Positions 17,128 to 27,933 of a DNA stretch of 33,655 bases are shown here, piece after piece. Position 1 is the stretch's first letter; each line of letters opens with the position of its first letter. A program made the translations under genes and the position numbers. This DNA comes from Microcoleus sp. CAN_BIN18 (GTDB lineage Bacteria; Cyanobacteriota; Cyanobacteriia; Cyanobacteriales; Microcoleaceae). Under the pieces are notes generated by a model. It was not told the origin of the DNA. It did no database searches and saw nothing but the letters and a program-made list of their open reading frames with translations. The stretch spans positions 1 to 33,655 of the forward strand of contig JAJAYT010000558.1 of NCBI GenBank assembly GCA_026786085.1, read 5' to 3'.

Positions 17128-18100
17128 TGCTAACAACCAATCCTTGGCGATAAATCCCCAAATTCTTTTGATACATTGCTTCGAGTTTGGGCATAGACGA
17201 TTCCACAGAACCACCAAAACGCCGAAAAGATGGCCAAATATAAGCGAGTTTCCTGACTGCTGGCTCCAATTGACCCGCTTCTATATCTCCCAAAGCACCT
17301 CGTTCTCGGATTAATTCTATAGCCATCAAATCTTGATTTTGGGGGCTGAAATCCTGGACGCCAAATTTTTTGGCGAATCTGTCCCAAGTTGTGCTGAGAA
17401 ACTGATATCGCCCCGCAGCGTCAGAACAGAGTTTTTTGCCGTAGCGACGGCCGCATCTCATTTCCCTGGGATGGTCGCTGAAACTGGCAAATTTGGTGCC
17501 GGTGTACTGGGTATAGTAGCCATCGGATGCGGCAGTGCCTTCTGCGCCTGCGATCATGTCGAGAAATGCTTTGACCCGATCGCGCTCGATGTCATCCTCT
17601 GCTTTGTCTGGTGAGTCGATCGCTGGAACTTTCGGCAACGGTTCTTTCGGCAACGAGATTTCTGCCGAGATAGTTTGTCCCCATAGTTTCGGGGTCATTC
17701 TACCCAAAAAAAAGCAGAAAAAGATGCACAAAGTCCACGAAAGTCTGAAACGGAGGCGTTTAGACGGCTTCCTACGCTCCCGCATCGGCCACCCTTGCAG
17801 GGGGATAGCCGCGGGCAAGATTCTCGTTTGCTGACCGAAGGCGAACAGCGATTTCAGTGCTAGCAAGGTTTGCTTGTAGAAACGGGGTGCAAGTTTGCGA
17901 GCCCTCATCGCTGCCGCGAAAGTCTGAACGTCTGCCAAAGTAACTTGTGCTAACGGTTTTTCGACAAAGGTTCGGAAATGGTTGGCTGCCTGCCAGCTAA
18001 AGCGCTTGTTGGGGGTAGATTTGCGGTTTACCCACAGGCGAATTAGCTCCTGGTCGGACATAGGGATCAGATGGCTTCCCAGATGTTCTGATGCGTGCAA
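17123..18100 (-). CDS. Glycoside hydrolase family 104-type (lambda R-like) lysozyme domain with an N-terminal recombinase SAM-like domain and a TM segment
   Basis: C-term FLDMIAGAEGTAASDGYYTQYTGTKFASFSDHPREM...LCSDAAGRYQFLSTTWDRFAKKFGVQDFSPQNQDLMAIELIRERGAL; N-term LIRLWVNRKSTPNKRFSWQAANHFRTFVEKPLAQVTLADVQTFAAAM...YKQTLLALKSLFAFG resembles phage-integrase SAM-like domains. Confidence 0.85.
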   Translation of the reverse strand: MHASEHLGSHLIPMSDQELIRLWVNRKSTPNKRFSWQAANHFRTFVEKPLAQVTLADVQTFAAAMRARKLAPRFYKQTLLALKSLFAFGQQTRILPAAIPLQGWPMRERRKPSKRLRFRLSWTLCIFFCFFLGRMTPKLWGQTISAEISLPKEPLPKVPAIDSPDKAEDDIERDRVKAFLDMIAGAEGTAASDGYYTQYTGTKFASFSDHPREMRCGRRYGKKLCSDAAGRYQFLSTTWDRFAKKFGVQDFSPQNQDLMAIELIRERGALGDIEAGQLEPAVRKLAYIWPSFRRFGGSVESSMPKLEAMYQKNLGIYRQGLVVSN

Positions 18101-18202
18101 GATTACCTCCTGATATCACTTCTAGCTGAAGGTTCCCAGTTACAACGGATGAGATGGACAGGGATCAAGGGAAACTGGCTTCAACCATACTAAGTGATAC
18201 TA

Positions 18203-19468
18203 CTAAGCGCTCACGGGGTCAAGTTTCATCGCCACTTTTTCGAGCAGTTGAGTGTAAAGTTGACCTAGTTGAGAGGCCACACCGTCCCAACTGAAATAGG
18301 TTTGGACGCGCCCGCGGCCTGCTTGTCCGAGTTGCTTGCGCCATACTGAGTCAACTAACAGTCGATCGATCGCACCGGCAAACAGTGCTTCATTTTTCGG
18401 AGGCGCGAGCAAACCTGTTTCTCGCGGCACTACGGTATATTTCAGCCCTCCCACGTCGGAGGCGACTACGGGCGTGCCGCAGGCCATCGCTTCAATGGCG
18501 ACTAAACCGAAGGGTTCGTAGTGGCTGGGAACCACGCAGACATCGGCTGCTGCGTAGTAGGCGGGCAGAATGTCTCGGCTCAAGCCGCCGGGAAAACTGG
18601 TAATGTCGCTTAAGCCTAATTCTTCAACGATGCTGCCGATGCGATCGCGCTCTTTGCCGTCGCATTCGCCCTCACGCCAGCCGCCACCGATAATTAGTTT
18701 TAAATCTGCTTGGCGCAGCGCCGACAGACTAACGGCGCGGACTAAAGTTTCGATGCCCTTCCGGGGGTCAAAACGGCCGACGTACAGCACGACTTTGGTT
18801 TCGGGGGCTATTCCCAACTGCTGGCGGGCGGCCTCGCGCCCGATCGACCCAAACCGATCTATTTCCGTACCGCAGGGAATGATGTCAATCTTGCCTTTTG
18901 AGGAAACCAGAGACCTCATGTGTTCTTTTTCTTGGGGACTGGTAGCCACCACGCGATCGGCTGTTTCCAGAAGTGTTTTTTCCACTTGCAGCCTGGTTTT
19001 AGCAATCATCGGAATTGTCGAAACCGACTTGTATTTAACTGCTGCCAAAGAATGATAAGTATGAACTTGCAGCAGTGGTTGCGATTTTTTCAACTCCATT
19101 CCCACCCAAGAAGACAGCCAGTAATTCGTGTGAACTAAGGGATATTGAAAGCCTGACTCTAACTGAAACTTCTGAAATTCGTGAACAAAAATCGGCAAAT
19201 ATCCGAAAAGTTCGTCGCGGGGAATAAATTCTTGTGGCCCTGCTACTAGCCGAATTGTCCGGCAATTGGGGCTGTGCTGGACAATGCTTGCTTGTTGGCG
19301 ATCGGATGAGCGGGTGAACATATCAACTTGCCACCCCTGTTTTGCCAAAGCTTCTCCTACTTGACGCACGTAAACATTTTGCCCGCCCGCTTCTTCTTTG
19401 CCAATTTCCACAGCCGGATCGCCGTGTACCGAGATCATGGCGATGCGTTTTTTAGTTGATGAAATCAT
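18203..19468 (-). CDS. Glycosyltransferase family 4 (sucrose-phosphate synthase/MshA-like)
   Basis: VHGDPAVEIGKEEAGGQNVYVRQVGEAL, YVGRFDPRKGIETLVRA, PSHYEPFGLVAIEAMACGTPVVASDVGGLKYTVV. Confidence 0.93.
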   Translation of the reverse strand: MISSTKKRIAMISVHGDPAVEIGKEEAGGQNVYVRQVGEALAKQGWQVDMFTRSSDRQQASIVQHSPNCRTIRLVAGPQEFIPRDELFGYLPIFVHEFQKFQLESGFQYPLVHTNYWLSSWVGMELKKSQPLLQVHTYHSLAAVKYKSVSTIPMIAKTRLQVEKTLLETADRVVATSPQEKEHMRSLVSSKGKIDIIPCGTEIDRFGSIGREAARQQLGIAPETKVVLYVGRFDPRKGIETLVRAVSLSALRQADLKLIIGGGWREGECDGKERDRIGSIVEELGLSDITSFPGGLSRDILPAYYAAADVCVVPSHYEPFGLVAIEAMACGTPVVASDVGGLKYTVVPRETGLLAPPKNEALFAGAIDRLLVDSVWRKQLGQAGRGRVQTYFSWDGVASQLGQLYTQLLEKVAMKLDPVSA

Positions 19469-19744
19469 GATTGTTTACCAAAATTTAAAAAAAACTTGCA
19501 GATTGAAAGTGCCATTTTGGCTGCTGCGCGAGGAGTGCAAGGTTAAATCTAATTTTAATTAAAGTCAAAATGTGCGATCTAAAGATCCCCCCTCAGACGG
19601 AAATTGACGAGAGTGAAGAGAATGGGAGCATCTCGATTTTGTGCGAAATATTACAAAAATATGATGCTCCCAGAGCATCTGCCCCGTGAGATATAACTAT
19701 CTTGAATACGATCGGGCGATCGACCTCTAACTCAGCATTGAATG

Positions 19745-20662
19745 TTAAGAGTTGTTCCGATGTTTGGGTCGGGGGGATTCCCCATTTTCGCTGTCGAGGA
19801 GATTCTTTCGTGAACCTCGCATTTTGGAGCCATATCGGTTAGCCCAAACTTGGGTAAACTCCGCACCTAAAAAGAGAATTTGAGCGGAATAATTAATCCA
19901 AAGCAGGATAATCACGAACGAACCCGCAGCACCGTAGGTAGAAGCAATACCGCTACCTCCGAGGTAAATTCCAATTAGCGATTTGCCGATCGTAAATAGC
20001 ACTGAAGTGATGGCGGCACCGATCCAAACATCATTCCAGGCAAGATCGACATCGGGCAAAAGTTTGTAAATTAAGGCAAAAAGCAGCGTGACTACGCCAA
20101 AGGAGATCGCAAAGTCCACAATCTGCCAAATGCCGACGGGTAACTGTAACAAGCCGTTCAACCAATAGCTAACGGCTGCTAAAACGGCGCTAATTACTAA
20201 AGATACTAGCAGTAAAAAGCCTATGCCTAAAATCATTGCAAAAGACAATACGCGGTCTTGGAAAAATCCCCAGATGCCGCGTCCGGGAGGCGGTGAAACA
20301 TTCCAAATAGTATTTAGGGCTTCTTTAAGATTAGTAAACACATTGGAAGCGCCCCACAAAAGTGTAGCGATACCGACTATAGTAGCAATCATTCCCGACT
20401 TGGGTTCGGAGGCTTTCAGAATCAGTTCTTGGATCGTTTGGGCGCCATCTTTGCCGATCAAACTTTGGAGTTGGGTGACGATTTGACCTTGGGCTGCGTC
20501 TGCACCAAACACTAAACCGGCGATCGCAATTACGATAATTAGCAGCGGGGCGAGGGAAAAAACCGTGTAATAGGCTAGGGCGGCGGCTAGGGTAGGCGCT
20601 TTATCTTTTTGCCATTGAGTAAAAGTTTCTTTGAGCAGCGATATGACTGTCTTTAACTGCAC
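19745..20662 (-). CDS. YihY/virulence factor BrkB family membrane protein
   Basis: KDKAPTLAAALAYYTVFSLAPLLIIVIAIAGLVFG; NTIWNVSPPPGRG; YGAAGSFVIILLWINYSAQILFLGAEFTQVWA. Confidence 0.93.
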   Translation of the reverse strand: MQLKTVISLLKETFTQWQKDKAPTLAAALAYYTVFSLAPLLIIVIAIAGLVFGADAAQGQIVTQLQSLIGKDGAQTIQELILKASEPKSGMIATIVGIATLLWGASNVFTNLKEALNTIWNVSPPPGRGIWGFFQDRVLSFAMILGIGFLLLVSLVISAVLAAVSYWLNGLLQLPVGIWQIVDFAISFGVVTLLFALIYKLLPDVDLAWNDVWIGAAITSVLFTIGKSLIGIYLGGSGIASTYGAAGSFVIILLWINYSAQILFLGAEFTQVWANRYGSKMRGSRKNLLDSENGESPRPKHRNNS

Positions 20663-20985
20663 GAGATTGAGTTTCCTTATATTTATCGTTCACCAACGGA
20701 TCATAATAGGTTAGGAGTTTTTCAGCCTCAGCCACAAGATAGATTTTTCGATTAGCAAATTGCTTTTTGAGCTGTTTTGAACAAACCGCGAAAATGCTAA
20801 TGGTGGGAAGGAATAAAAAAGACAAGAGAAAGAGTTGACAAATTCTACGGGTAAGGTGCGCAATGCACACCCTACGAAGAATACCGGTAGTGCGGATATC
20901 CGAAATGTGGGGCGGTAAATCTATCTGAATCGCAAGCTAAGATGAGAGAATTAACCTAAAACATCTATCATATTAGATATCTATC

Positions 20986-21879
20986 TTGAACAACTTTACT
21001 TCCCTGGAAATAGAAGTCGCCGAAACATTGCTGAGATTAGGAATGTTACTGGGCTTAACACTTTTAATCGCATTTTTTGTGGCGGCAGAACTAGCATTAG
21101 TATCAGCAGACAGACATCAAATCCGTCAACTCGCCCGGTTGCGCGATCGCCCAAACGCCAAAACCGCCGAACTCGTCCACCAAGCGCAGAAAAACATACC
21201 GCATTATCTGTCGGTGACTCAAACTGGCACAACAGCAGGGAGTTTGCTGTTGGGTTGGTTGGGCGAGGGAGCGACTGTGCACTGGATCGAGCCCTGGATC
21301 GACAAATTGGCGATCGGTCATTTTCCCGCTATGCTGACAGCGCATTCGATCGCAATTCCCGCAGCTTTCATCTTAGTAACTTACATCGAAATAGTATTAG
21401 GAGAACTCATTCCCAAAGTATTAGCAAACCACGCCCCAGAACGCACCGCTTTGCTGCTAATGCCTGCCCTCGAAATCTGTTCGAGATTACTGTGGCCGCT
21501 GCTAGCAATTCTCAACGGTACTGTGCGGCTGCTGACAGGTTGGATTACCAGTAAAAAATCAGAACCGCTGCTGCAAACTTCCGAAGCCACTATCATTCAA
21601 AAAGATGCTCATTCAGCACTAATTTCCGGCATCTGGGAAGTGACAGCAGTTAACCAAAAACTCGGGTTAAACCTGCCGATTAACGAAGCTTACCAAACAA
21701 TTGCTGGATTTATGATTCACAATTTAGGTAAAATGCCAACTCAAGGCGATAGATTATTGTGGGGCGAATTAGAAATAGAAGCAGCAACTGTAGTAGAAGG
21801 TAGTTTAGAAACAGTGCTGCTGCGCCAAGTAACACGCCCTTTGTTTGAGCCCCAACATCCAGAACTCGTATTGAATTAA
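20986..21879 (+). CDS. CNNM (DUF21)/HlyC-CorC family protein lacking CBS domains, TTG start
   Basis: DUF21-like N-term (FFVAAELALVSADRHQIRQLA, YIEIVLGELIPKVLA) followed directly by a CorC_HlyC-like C-term (GIWEVTAVNQKLGLNLPINEAYQTIAGFMIHNLGKMPTQGDRL). Confidence 0.85.
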   Translation: MNNFTSLEIEVAETLLRLGMLLGLTLLIAFFVAAELALVSADRHQIRQLARLRDRPNAKTAELVHQAQKNIPHYLSVTQTGTTAGSLLLGWLGEGATVHWIEPWIDKLAIGHFPAMLTAHSIAIPAAFILVTYIEIVLGELIPKVLANHAPERTALLLMPALEICSRLLWPLLAILNGTVRLLTGWITSKKSEPLLQTSEATIIQKDAHSALISGIWEVTAVNQKLGLNLPINEAYQTIAGFMIHNLGKMPTQGDRLLWGELEIEAATVVEGSLETVLLRQVTRPLFEPQHPELVLN

Positions 21880-21909
21880 ATTACCGTTTTTAATAATAGT
21901 AATATCCCC

Positions 21910-21978
21910 GTAGGGAAACGGCAGTGCCGTCTCCTCTGATAGAAACGGTAGGGAAACGGCAGTGCCGTCTCCTCTGAT
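21910..21978. repeat. 31-bp direct repeat x2 with palindromic core
   Basis: gtagggaaacggcagtgccgtctcctctgat at 21910-21940 and 21948-21978. Confidence 0.95.
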
Positions 21979-22054
21979 GGACAAGGCAATGCCCATTGAT
22001 GTCAATTTAAGGTCAAACCCTTAGTCCGGCAGGGACTGAAGTCCCTGCCTCAAA

Positions 22055-22112
22055 GCGAAAGTCCTCTAAAGAGGACTAATGAGTTCTTTAGTCCTCTTTA
22101 GAGGACTTTCGC
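22055..22112. repeat. Long inverted repeat with 25-bp perfect arms, each arm containing its own palindrome
   Basis: gcgaaagtcctctaaagaggactaa ... ttagtcctctttagaggactttcgc, 8-nt loop. Confidence 0.95.
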
Positions 22113-22280
22113 TATTAGACAGGGGTTTAAACCCCTGGCGGTCTTTCGGCTTAAGTTGACACCTATTGGCAATGCCGTGTCCCTACAGATATCGTCTACA
22201 ATCCACCGGATTTGAGATCAATTCAATCCTGAGATTTGAGACTAACAAATAATCCCAAACCTCAAAAACTGCACCCTTTC

Positions 22281-25200
22281 TCACCCAACAGCCACCTTAA
22301 CCCCAACAAACCGCTCGTAATCCTCCAACAACCACGGAGGCAAACAACTATTCGCATCCTGAACTTGCAACTGCCCAGCGCGACAAAACAGCATCGCCGC
22401 CAACAAATTATTTACAGCTTGAGGCGTTCCAAACCCTTTACTCAACTCAGCAACCAACGAGTTAAAAAACCCACGTTCGCTCTCAGTTAGAGGCTCGTTA
22501 ATAAACCCACTGTCCAGCATTGCGTTGTAACCTTTACCGAAATCGCTCCGGTACAAAAATTCCAATTGTTCAGCGGAAACGCTCAGCCACAAATCAGCAA
22601 TTTGCTTGCGAATTTGCCGCAAATCTGATATTACCAATTCAGCCGTCGGGTCGATTTCATAAAGATTCACAGCAGCAGTTAATTGATTGAGAAACTGCGG
22701 CAGATAATCTTGTTTAACAATGGTTGTTTCTGTTTGAGAAAATACGCTTTCAAACACATTTTCGTAATCGTCAATCAACCACTTGGGCAAGCGAGTCCGA
22801 GCGTCGGGAACCCGCATTTTTCCAGGAACAAAATAGAGCATTGCACCCAGCAAAGCATTGATAGCTTGAGGATTCACTAACCCTTTACTAATTTCAGTCA
22901 ACTGCTGCAAAAACTTTTGTTCGGCTTCAGTCATTGATTCTGCTTGCAAGCCGCAGCTAAGTAGTGCTTGATATCCCTTGCGGACTTCTCCTTGATAAAA
23001 ATTTTGCAATAGTTCTGTAGGAACAATCAGCCAAAAATCAGCCAGTTGTTTGCGGATTTGGCGGAGTTCCAAAACTACGGATTCGTCAGACGGATCGATG
23101 CGGTAAAGATTGACGCATCCTAATAGTTGATTTGCAAATTGCGGGGATTGAATGTATTGCGCTAGCAAGTCAGAACTTGACTCGGACTTGACTGTGGATT
23201 CTGGCTCAAAAACTTGTTCGTAATCGCCAATTAACCACTGCGGCAAGCGGTTTCGAGCTTCGGGAATTCGCATTGTTCCCGGTGGGAAATACAGCATCGC
23301 CCCCAGCAAGGCGTTGACTGATTTGGGATGCACTAATCCTTTGCTAATCTGGGTTAATTGCTGCAAAAATATTTGTTCGTCTTCCATCATTGCTTGCTTT
23401 TGAAAGCCGGAAGCAAGCAGGAATTTGTAGCTTTTACCGTCAGCACTTTTGTAGGCGGTTTCGAGATTTTCGGTGGGAATATTTAGCCAGAAATCTGCAA
23501 TTTGTTTGCGGATTTGACGCAGTTGAGATATTGCTGAGATGTTTGATGAATTTCTCTGGTAAAGCTGGACAGCATTCGAGAGTTTCTCGATCGCATCTGG
23601 CTGCTTGGGAATGCTATCCTGTAAGCTGCGGGATACTTCCAGGTGGCTGGTTTGCCATTTGCCAAAGAGTTCTTGGAATAATTTGCCGATCGCCCCCGAG
23701 TATGCAACACTGTCAAAACAGGCGGGATTGGCTTGCATTTTTTGCTGAATTTCCTGCCGTTTTTGCTGCCGCAATTGCGGGTTAGTCGCGAGATTAACGG
23801 CTAATTGAATGTAAGATGTTTCATCGCGCGCAATTAGATCAGAAATTCCCAATTCTCGCAGCATCGCCGCACCTTGACGGAAGCGCAAAGCATTTCCTTC
23901 CACAACCACCGTCGGTAATCCTACTTGCAAAGGATCGATTAACGATGTCGCCCCAGCGTAAGGATAGGAATCGAGATAAACATCTGCTAGCTGCAAAAAC
24001 TCTTTGACATCCGCCCGATTTGGCAGTTGTTTGACGAATAGCAAACGGTTATTATTCACGCCGTATTTAGCGCAGATAGCGTTCATATTGTTAACAAAAG
24101 GTGTCACTGGATAAGTGCGAGTCCAAGCCGGCCCGAAGGGATATAAAATCAAGATTGAATTGGGTACGGCTGCTAGAATTTTTACCCAAGTTTCTCTCAA
24201 TTCTGGCAGAATTTTGTAAAAGTTAGCGCCCGAGATAAACACTGTTGTGTTGTCGGAAATTCCCATACTTTGGCGAGTAGGTTTGACTGTTGCTACTTCC
24301 GATTCTGTGGCATATTTGAAACAAAAACCGCTGCCTTCGAGAGTTGCTAACTGTTCCCGATATTGTGCTTGATAACTCGCATCCGGCGTGGTAAATTTGC
24401 CTGCTATGTAGTAATCCATGTGCCGACTTCCGGTGGTTGTCGGGGAACAGAATGATGTAGTTTGTACCCTGGCTAAACGGTGCATTGCTAGGGAACCAAC
24501 TGGTTTGTTGATAGCTGTTAAATTCGTACCGAAAAACAGGATATCTAAGTCGTCGGCGCGAATAGTTTGGACTTGCGATCCAAATTCTTTCGGGAGTGCA
24601 ACAAGTTTGTCGGCGCGACTTTGACAGTATTGTTCTAATTGGTGGCCGCTGGTGTTGAGCGCGTACAGGTAAATCTCGAACTGGTTGCGGTCTAAATGCT
24701 CGAACACCGGGATGGTGGCGAAGGTTTCGGTTTGCGGCGCGAAATGGTCGCTGATGATGCCGAGGCGGATTTTTGTCCGCGCGGGCGATCGCCCTGGGAA
24801 GATACAATCAATCGAACAACCGCGATTTTTGAGCGCAAACTCGATAATATCCGCCCGCTTTGTGTAAATCTCGCGCAGATTAGCCGTGGTAAAGTACAGC
24901 GGAATAAAGTTAGCAACTTGCGAGAAAAATAAGGCAATATTCTGCCAAAGCGGTGAATCGGCATTCTGGAACAAATTAGTATGTATGTAATCAATCCACC
25001 CGGCAATAAATTGATAATAATTGTCTGCTTCACCTGCGGTTTGAAATAAGTTCGGACAGGTAAACATGAATTTGAGATATTCGTTGGCAAACCAATTCGG
25101 TAGCTTGGCGCGATCGTACTTGAGCGGCAATTGGTGGGGGCGGCGATACAGCATCGCTGCTAACAGGTAATTGATCGCCTTGGGATCATTAAATCCTTTT

Positions 25201-26561
25201 GCCACATTCGCAGTTAATTCGCTGACAAAACTCTCTTCTATATCAGTTAGCGGTTCATCTCGAATGTCGCTGTTAAGAATTCCCTGGTGCTGTTTTCCAG
25301 CATCACCTGCAAAGGCACTTGCCACTTGTTCGGCTGGTAAATTAAGCCAAATTGCTGCAATTTGTCTCCGAGCTTGGCGGACATTTGCTAGTGCAGATAA
25401 ATCGGCGGAATTTTTCTGGTATTGCTCGATAATGCTTGACAAAAATATTGGAGTTTCTGCCACCCTTCCAGAAATTTGCTGTTGGCTACCGCAGGCTTGC
25501 ATCAATGCTGCGCTAACAGTTTTTGCCATTTTTGACCAATTAAATTTGCGGGATTGTCCGAGTCCAGCCGAAATCAACGAGTTGCGAATATCCGGTTTCT
25601 GCACGTCAAATAGCGCATTTCCCAGTGCATTCACATCATTCTCACTAACATAAAATGCTGCTTCGCCTGCGACTTCGGGAATCGAGCTGTTGGGAGAAGT
25701 GATAACGGGACAACCGCAAGCCATTGCTTCTAATATGGGCAGCCCGAAGCCTTCATACTTCGTGGGGAATACGAGGGCGATCGCACCTGAGTAAGCCGCC
25801 CTTAATTCATCGTCACCCAAATACAGCAGGTGGACATTTACATCAGCAGTGTACCGTTGTAATGTGGGTTCTAGCGAAGGTTGACCGCTCGTACAAACAA
25901 CATCAAATCCTGATTTAGTGCTGAGTCTAGATAAAGCTTGAAAAAAGGCGATCGTATTTTTATAACCGTTGAATCCTAATCGTTCTCCAACTATGAGAAA
26001 GTAGGGTTTTTCAATCCGGTGTGCATTTTTAAATGCTGCTATTTCTGGTAGACTAGAAGCATAAAAATGTGGTTGAATGCCACAGTGGGCGATCGTAATT
26101 GATTGGGGAGATATTTCTGGAAAAAACTTTACTAAGTCGCGGGCTGTGCTCTGGGAAATGGCGATGTAGGAAGATGCTTGGCGGATAGCATGATGTTTTT
26201 CTCGCCACATGGGATTATTCATATCGCCTCCCGTAGCTTCGGGTATCATGTCATAGGCGACAAATGCCGATCGCGTGGAAAGCGGTGTTGTATAGTAGGT
26301 AGAGACAAATAAATCGGCATTTTCGCGATCGCACATTTGCTGCAACATTTGTCTGTCAGCATCAGTTTTGTTATAATCGTAAACCGGAATCGAGCGATAT
26401 TCAATGCCCGCAATCTTCGGTATTGTGCCCGCGCGGTCTAACATCACAATATGCTGAGCAAAACCAGATTTTACCCATTCTGCCATCAAAGACTGCCAAA
26501 CGCGAGAAATCCCGCTTTTCTGCTGACTTTGAAAAAATATGCCGTCAATAACTATTTTCAT
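22281..26561 (-). CDS. Giant modular glycosyltransferase: GT4 - repeat A - SPINDLY/OGT-like (GT41) - repeats B, C, D
   Basis: 1426 aa; GT4 motifs ([39 protein letters not shown]); SPINDLY-type motifs ([78 protein letters not shown]); four ~125-aa internal repeats. Confidence 0.92.
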   Translation of the reverse strand: MKIVIDGIFFQSQQKSGISRVWQSLMAEWVKSGFAQHIVMLDRAGTIPKIAGIEYRSIPVYDYNKTDADRQMLQQMCDRENADLFVSTYYTTPLSTRSAFVAYDMIPEATGGDMNNPMWREKHHAIRQASSYIAISQSTARDLVKFFPEISPQSITIAHCGIQPHFYASSLPEIAAFKNAHRIEKPYFLIVGERLGFNGYKNTIAFFQALSRLSTKSGFDVVCTSGQPSLEPTLQRYTADVNVHLLYLGDDELRAAYSGAIALVFPTKYEGFGLPILEAMACGCPVITSPNSSIPEVAGEAAFYVSENDVNALGNALFDVQKPDIRNSLISAGLGQSRKFNWSKMAKTVSAALMQACGSQQQISGRVAETPIFLSSIIEQYQKNSADLSALANVRQARRQIAAIWLNLPAEQVASAFAGDAGKQHQGILNSDIRDEPLTDIEESFVSELTANVAKGFNDPKAINYLLAAMLYRRPHQLPLKYDRAKLPNWFANEYLKFMFTCPNLFQTAGEADNYYQFIAGWIDYIHTNLFQNADSPLWQNIALFFSQVANFIPLYFTTANLREIYTKRADIIEFALKNRGCSIDCIFPGRSPARTKIRLGIISDHFAPQTETFATIPVFEHLDRNQFEIYLYALNTSGHQLEQYCQSRADKLVALPKEFGSQVQTIRADDLDILFFGTNLTAINKPVGSLAMHRLARVQTTSFCSPTTTGSRHMDYYIAGKFTTPDASYQAQYREQLATLEGSGFCFKYATESEVATVKPTRQSMGISDNTTVFISGANFYKILPELRETWVKILAAVPNSILILYPFGPAWTRTYPVTPFVNNMNAICAKYGVNNNRLLFVKQLPNRADVKEFLQLADVYLDSYPYAGATSLIDPLQVGLPTVVVEGNALRFRQGAAMLRELGISDLIARDETSYIQLAVNLATNPQLRQQKRQEIQQKMQANPACFDSVAYSGAIGKLFQELFGKWQTSHLEVSRSLQDSIPKQPDAIEKLSNAVQLYQRNSSNISAISQLRQIRKQIADFWLNIPTENLETAYKSADGKSYKFLLASGFQKQAMMEDEQIFLQQLTQISKGLVHPKSVNALLGAMLYFPPGTMRIPEARNRLPQWLIGDYEQVFEPESTVKSESSSDLLAQYIQSPQFANQLLGCVNLYRIDPSDESVVLELRQIRKQLADFWLIVPTELLQNFYQGEVRKGYQALLSCGLQAESMTEAEQKFLQQLTEISKGLVNPQAINALLGAMLYFVPGKMRVPDARTRLPKWLIDDYENVFESVFSQTETTIVKQDYLPQFLNQLTAAVNLYEIDPTAELVISDLRQIRKQIADLWLSVSAEQLEFLYRSDFGKGYNAMLDSGFINEPLTESERGFFNSLVAELSKGFGTPQAVNNLLAAMLFCRAGQLQVQDANSCLPPWLLEDYERFVGVKVAVG

Positions 26562-26583
26562 GATTCGTGAGTTTCCTGTAAAA

Positions 26584-27912
26584 TTACGATAAAGCAGTTC
26601 GATAAGCAGCGATAGTTTCTTGAGTGCACCTTTCCCAGCTAAAAAGTTTAGCTTGCGCCAAAGATTTTAAAGACATACTTGCTCGCAGTGACGAATTGTT
26701 GTAGATTTCCAGCATACTATGACAAAGCGCATCAGTATCATTTGGATCTACCATAATTCCCGCATCCCCAACTACTTCCGGAAGCGAAGACGTATTGGAA
26801 GTAATCACCGGTACTCCGCACTGCATCGCTTCCAGAGGCGGCAAACCAAAACCTTCATAAAATGACGGATAGACAAATGCTAAAGCACTACTATACAGCG
26901 CTGCTAAATCCGATTCCGGGACATATCCGGTAAAAATTATCCGGTCTTTGAGAAAGTTTTTCTTAGAAACTTCTGCCATAATATTATCGTATTTCCACCC
27001 CGGAGTCCCCACTAAAACCAGATATAAGTCTTTAATATTTTGTTCCTCAATTAGTTTAGCAAAACTGCGGATTGCACCATCAAGATTTTTGCGCGGTTCC
27101 AGTGTACCCAAACTCAAAACATAAGGAGCATCTGGAATCCCGTATTTACTACGCATTGAAGCAAGTTTCGCCGCATCGCGACAGGGATAAAATATACTCG
27201 GTTCCGCAGCTAAGTGAGTAACAAAAACTCTCGATTCGTCAATCTTTAGATAATTGCAAAGGTCGTTTTTTGTTGAATAGGATATGCAAGTTATGCAGTC
27301 ATTTTGCAAAATACTAGCTAAGCTTTTTTTCTGAAGGAAAGAGACTCGCTCGTCGAGAATAAACTGCGGATGTAAAATTGGGATTAAGTCGTAACTTGTC
27401 AGAAATACTTGCAGTTTATTTACTGTCTTTACCGATGCCGGTATTTCATCGTAGGGAGAGTGAAAAATATCGACTTCATCTAAGTTTCCAGAGTCGATAG
27501 TATTAGAATAACCGCCCATCATTTGCAGCGTGTTTTCTAAATGATTTTTCACTTCGTTTAAAAATAACTTATCCTCCCCTAGATTGCTAGCCTCATTAAT
27601 TTTTGTTTGACACCCAACCAGATTGTAAGTATCGATCAGCTTTTTGTAAAAAATCCTGGCAAAGCTGGAGTGCAGCAGGGGAACTTTTGCTAATTTAGGA
27701 TTAGACTGTAGGTAATCGAGGCTAGCATCTAGCAACTGAAAATACTGATTAACGCTAAACATTAAATCGCATTCTTGCGAGCGTGTCAATCCTTCAGCAA
27801 TACTTTCAACAACTCGAAAAATTCCTGTGCGAGCGAGCAAATGCAAATGTCCTTGTCCGAGGACTGAAATATCGTAGATAACTTTTATTGGCTCTCGATT
27901 TGATGTTCGCAT
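26584..27912 (-). CDS. Glycosyltransferase family 4
   Basis: [67 protein letters not shown]. Confidence 0.95.
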   Translation of the reverse strand: MRTSNREPIKVIYDISVLGQGHLHLLARTGIFRVVESIAEGLTRSQECDLMFSVNQYFQLLDASLDYLQSNPKLAKVPLLHSSFARIFYKKLIDTYNLVGCQTKINEASNLGEDKLFLNEVKNHLENTLQMMGGYSNTIDSGNLDEVDIFHSPYDEIPASVKTVNKLQVFLTSYDLIPILHPQFILDERVSFLQKKSLASILQNDCITCISYSTKNDLCNYLKIDESRVFVTHLAAEPSIFYPCRDAAKLASMRSKYGIPDAPYVLSLGTLEPRKNLDGAIRSFAKLIEEQNIKDLYLVLVGTPGWKYDNIMAEVSKKNFLKDRIIFTGYVPESDLAALYSSALAFVYPSFYEGFGLPPLEAMQCGVPVITSNTSSLPEVVGDAGIMVDPNDTDALCHSMLEIYNNSSLRASMSLKSLAQAKLFSWERCTQETIAAYRTALS

Positions 27913-27933
27913 AGGTTATGATTGATTATTTTT

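Noticed and set aside
24223-24807. 194-aa ORF inside the modular glycosyltransferase
   Set aside because: Same-strand alternate frame of a strongly supported SPINDLY domain; rich in Arg/Pro/Ser as expected for a frame artefact.
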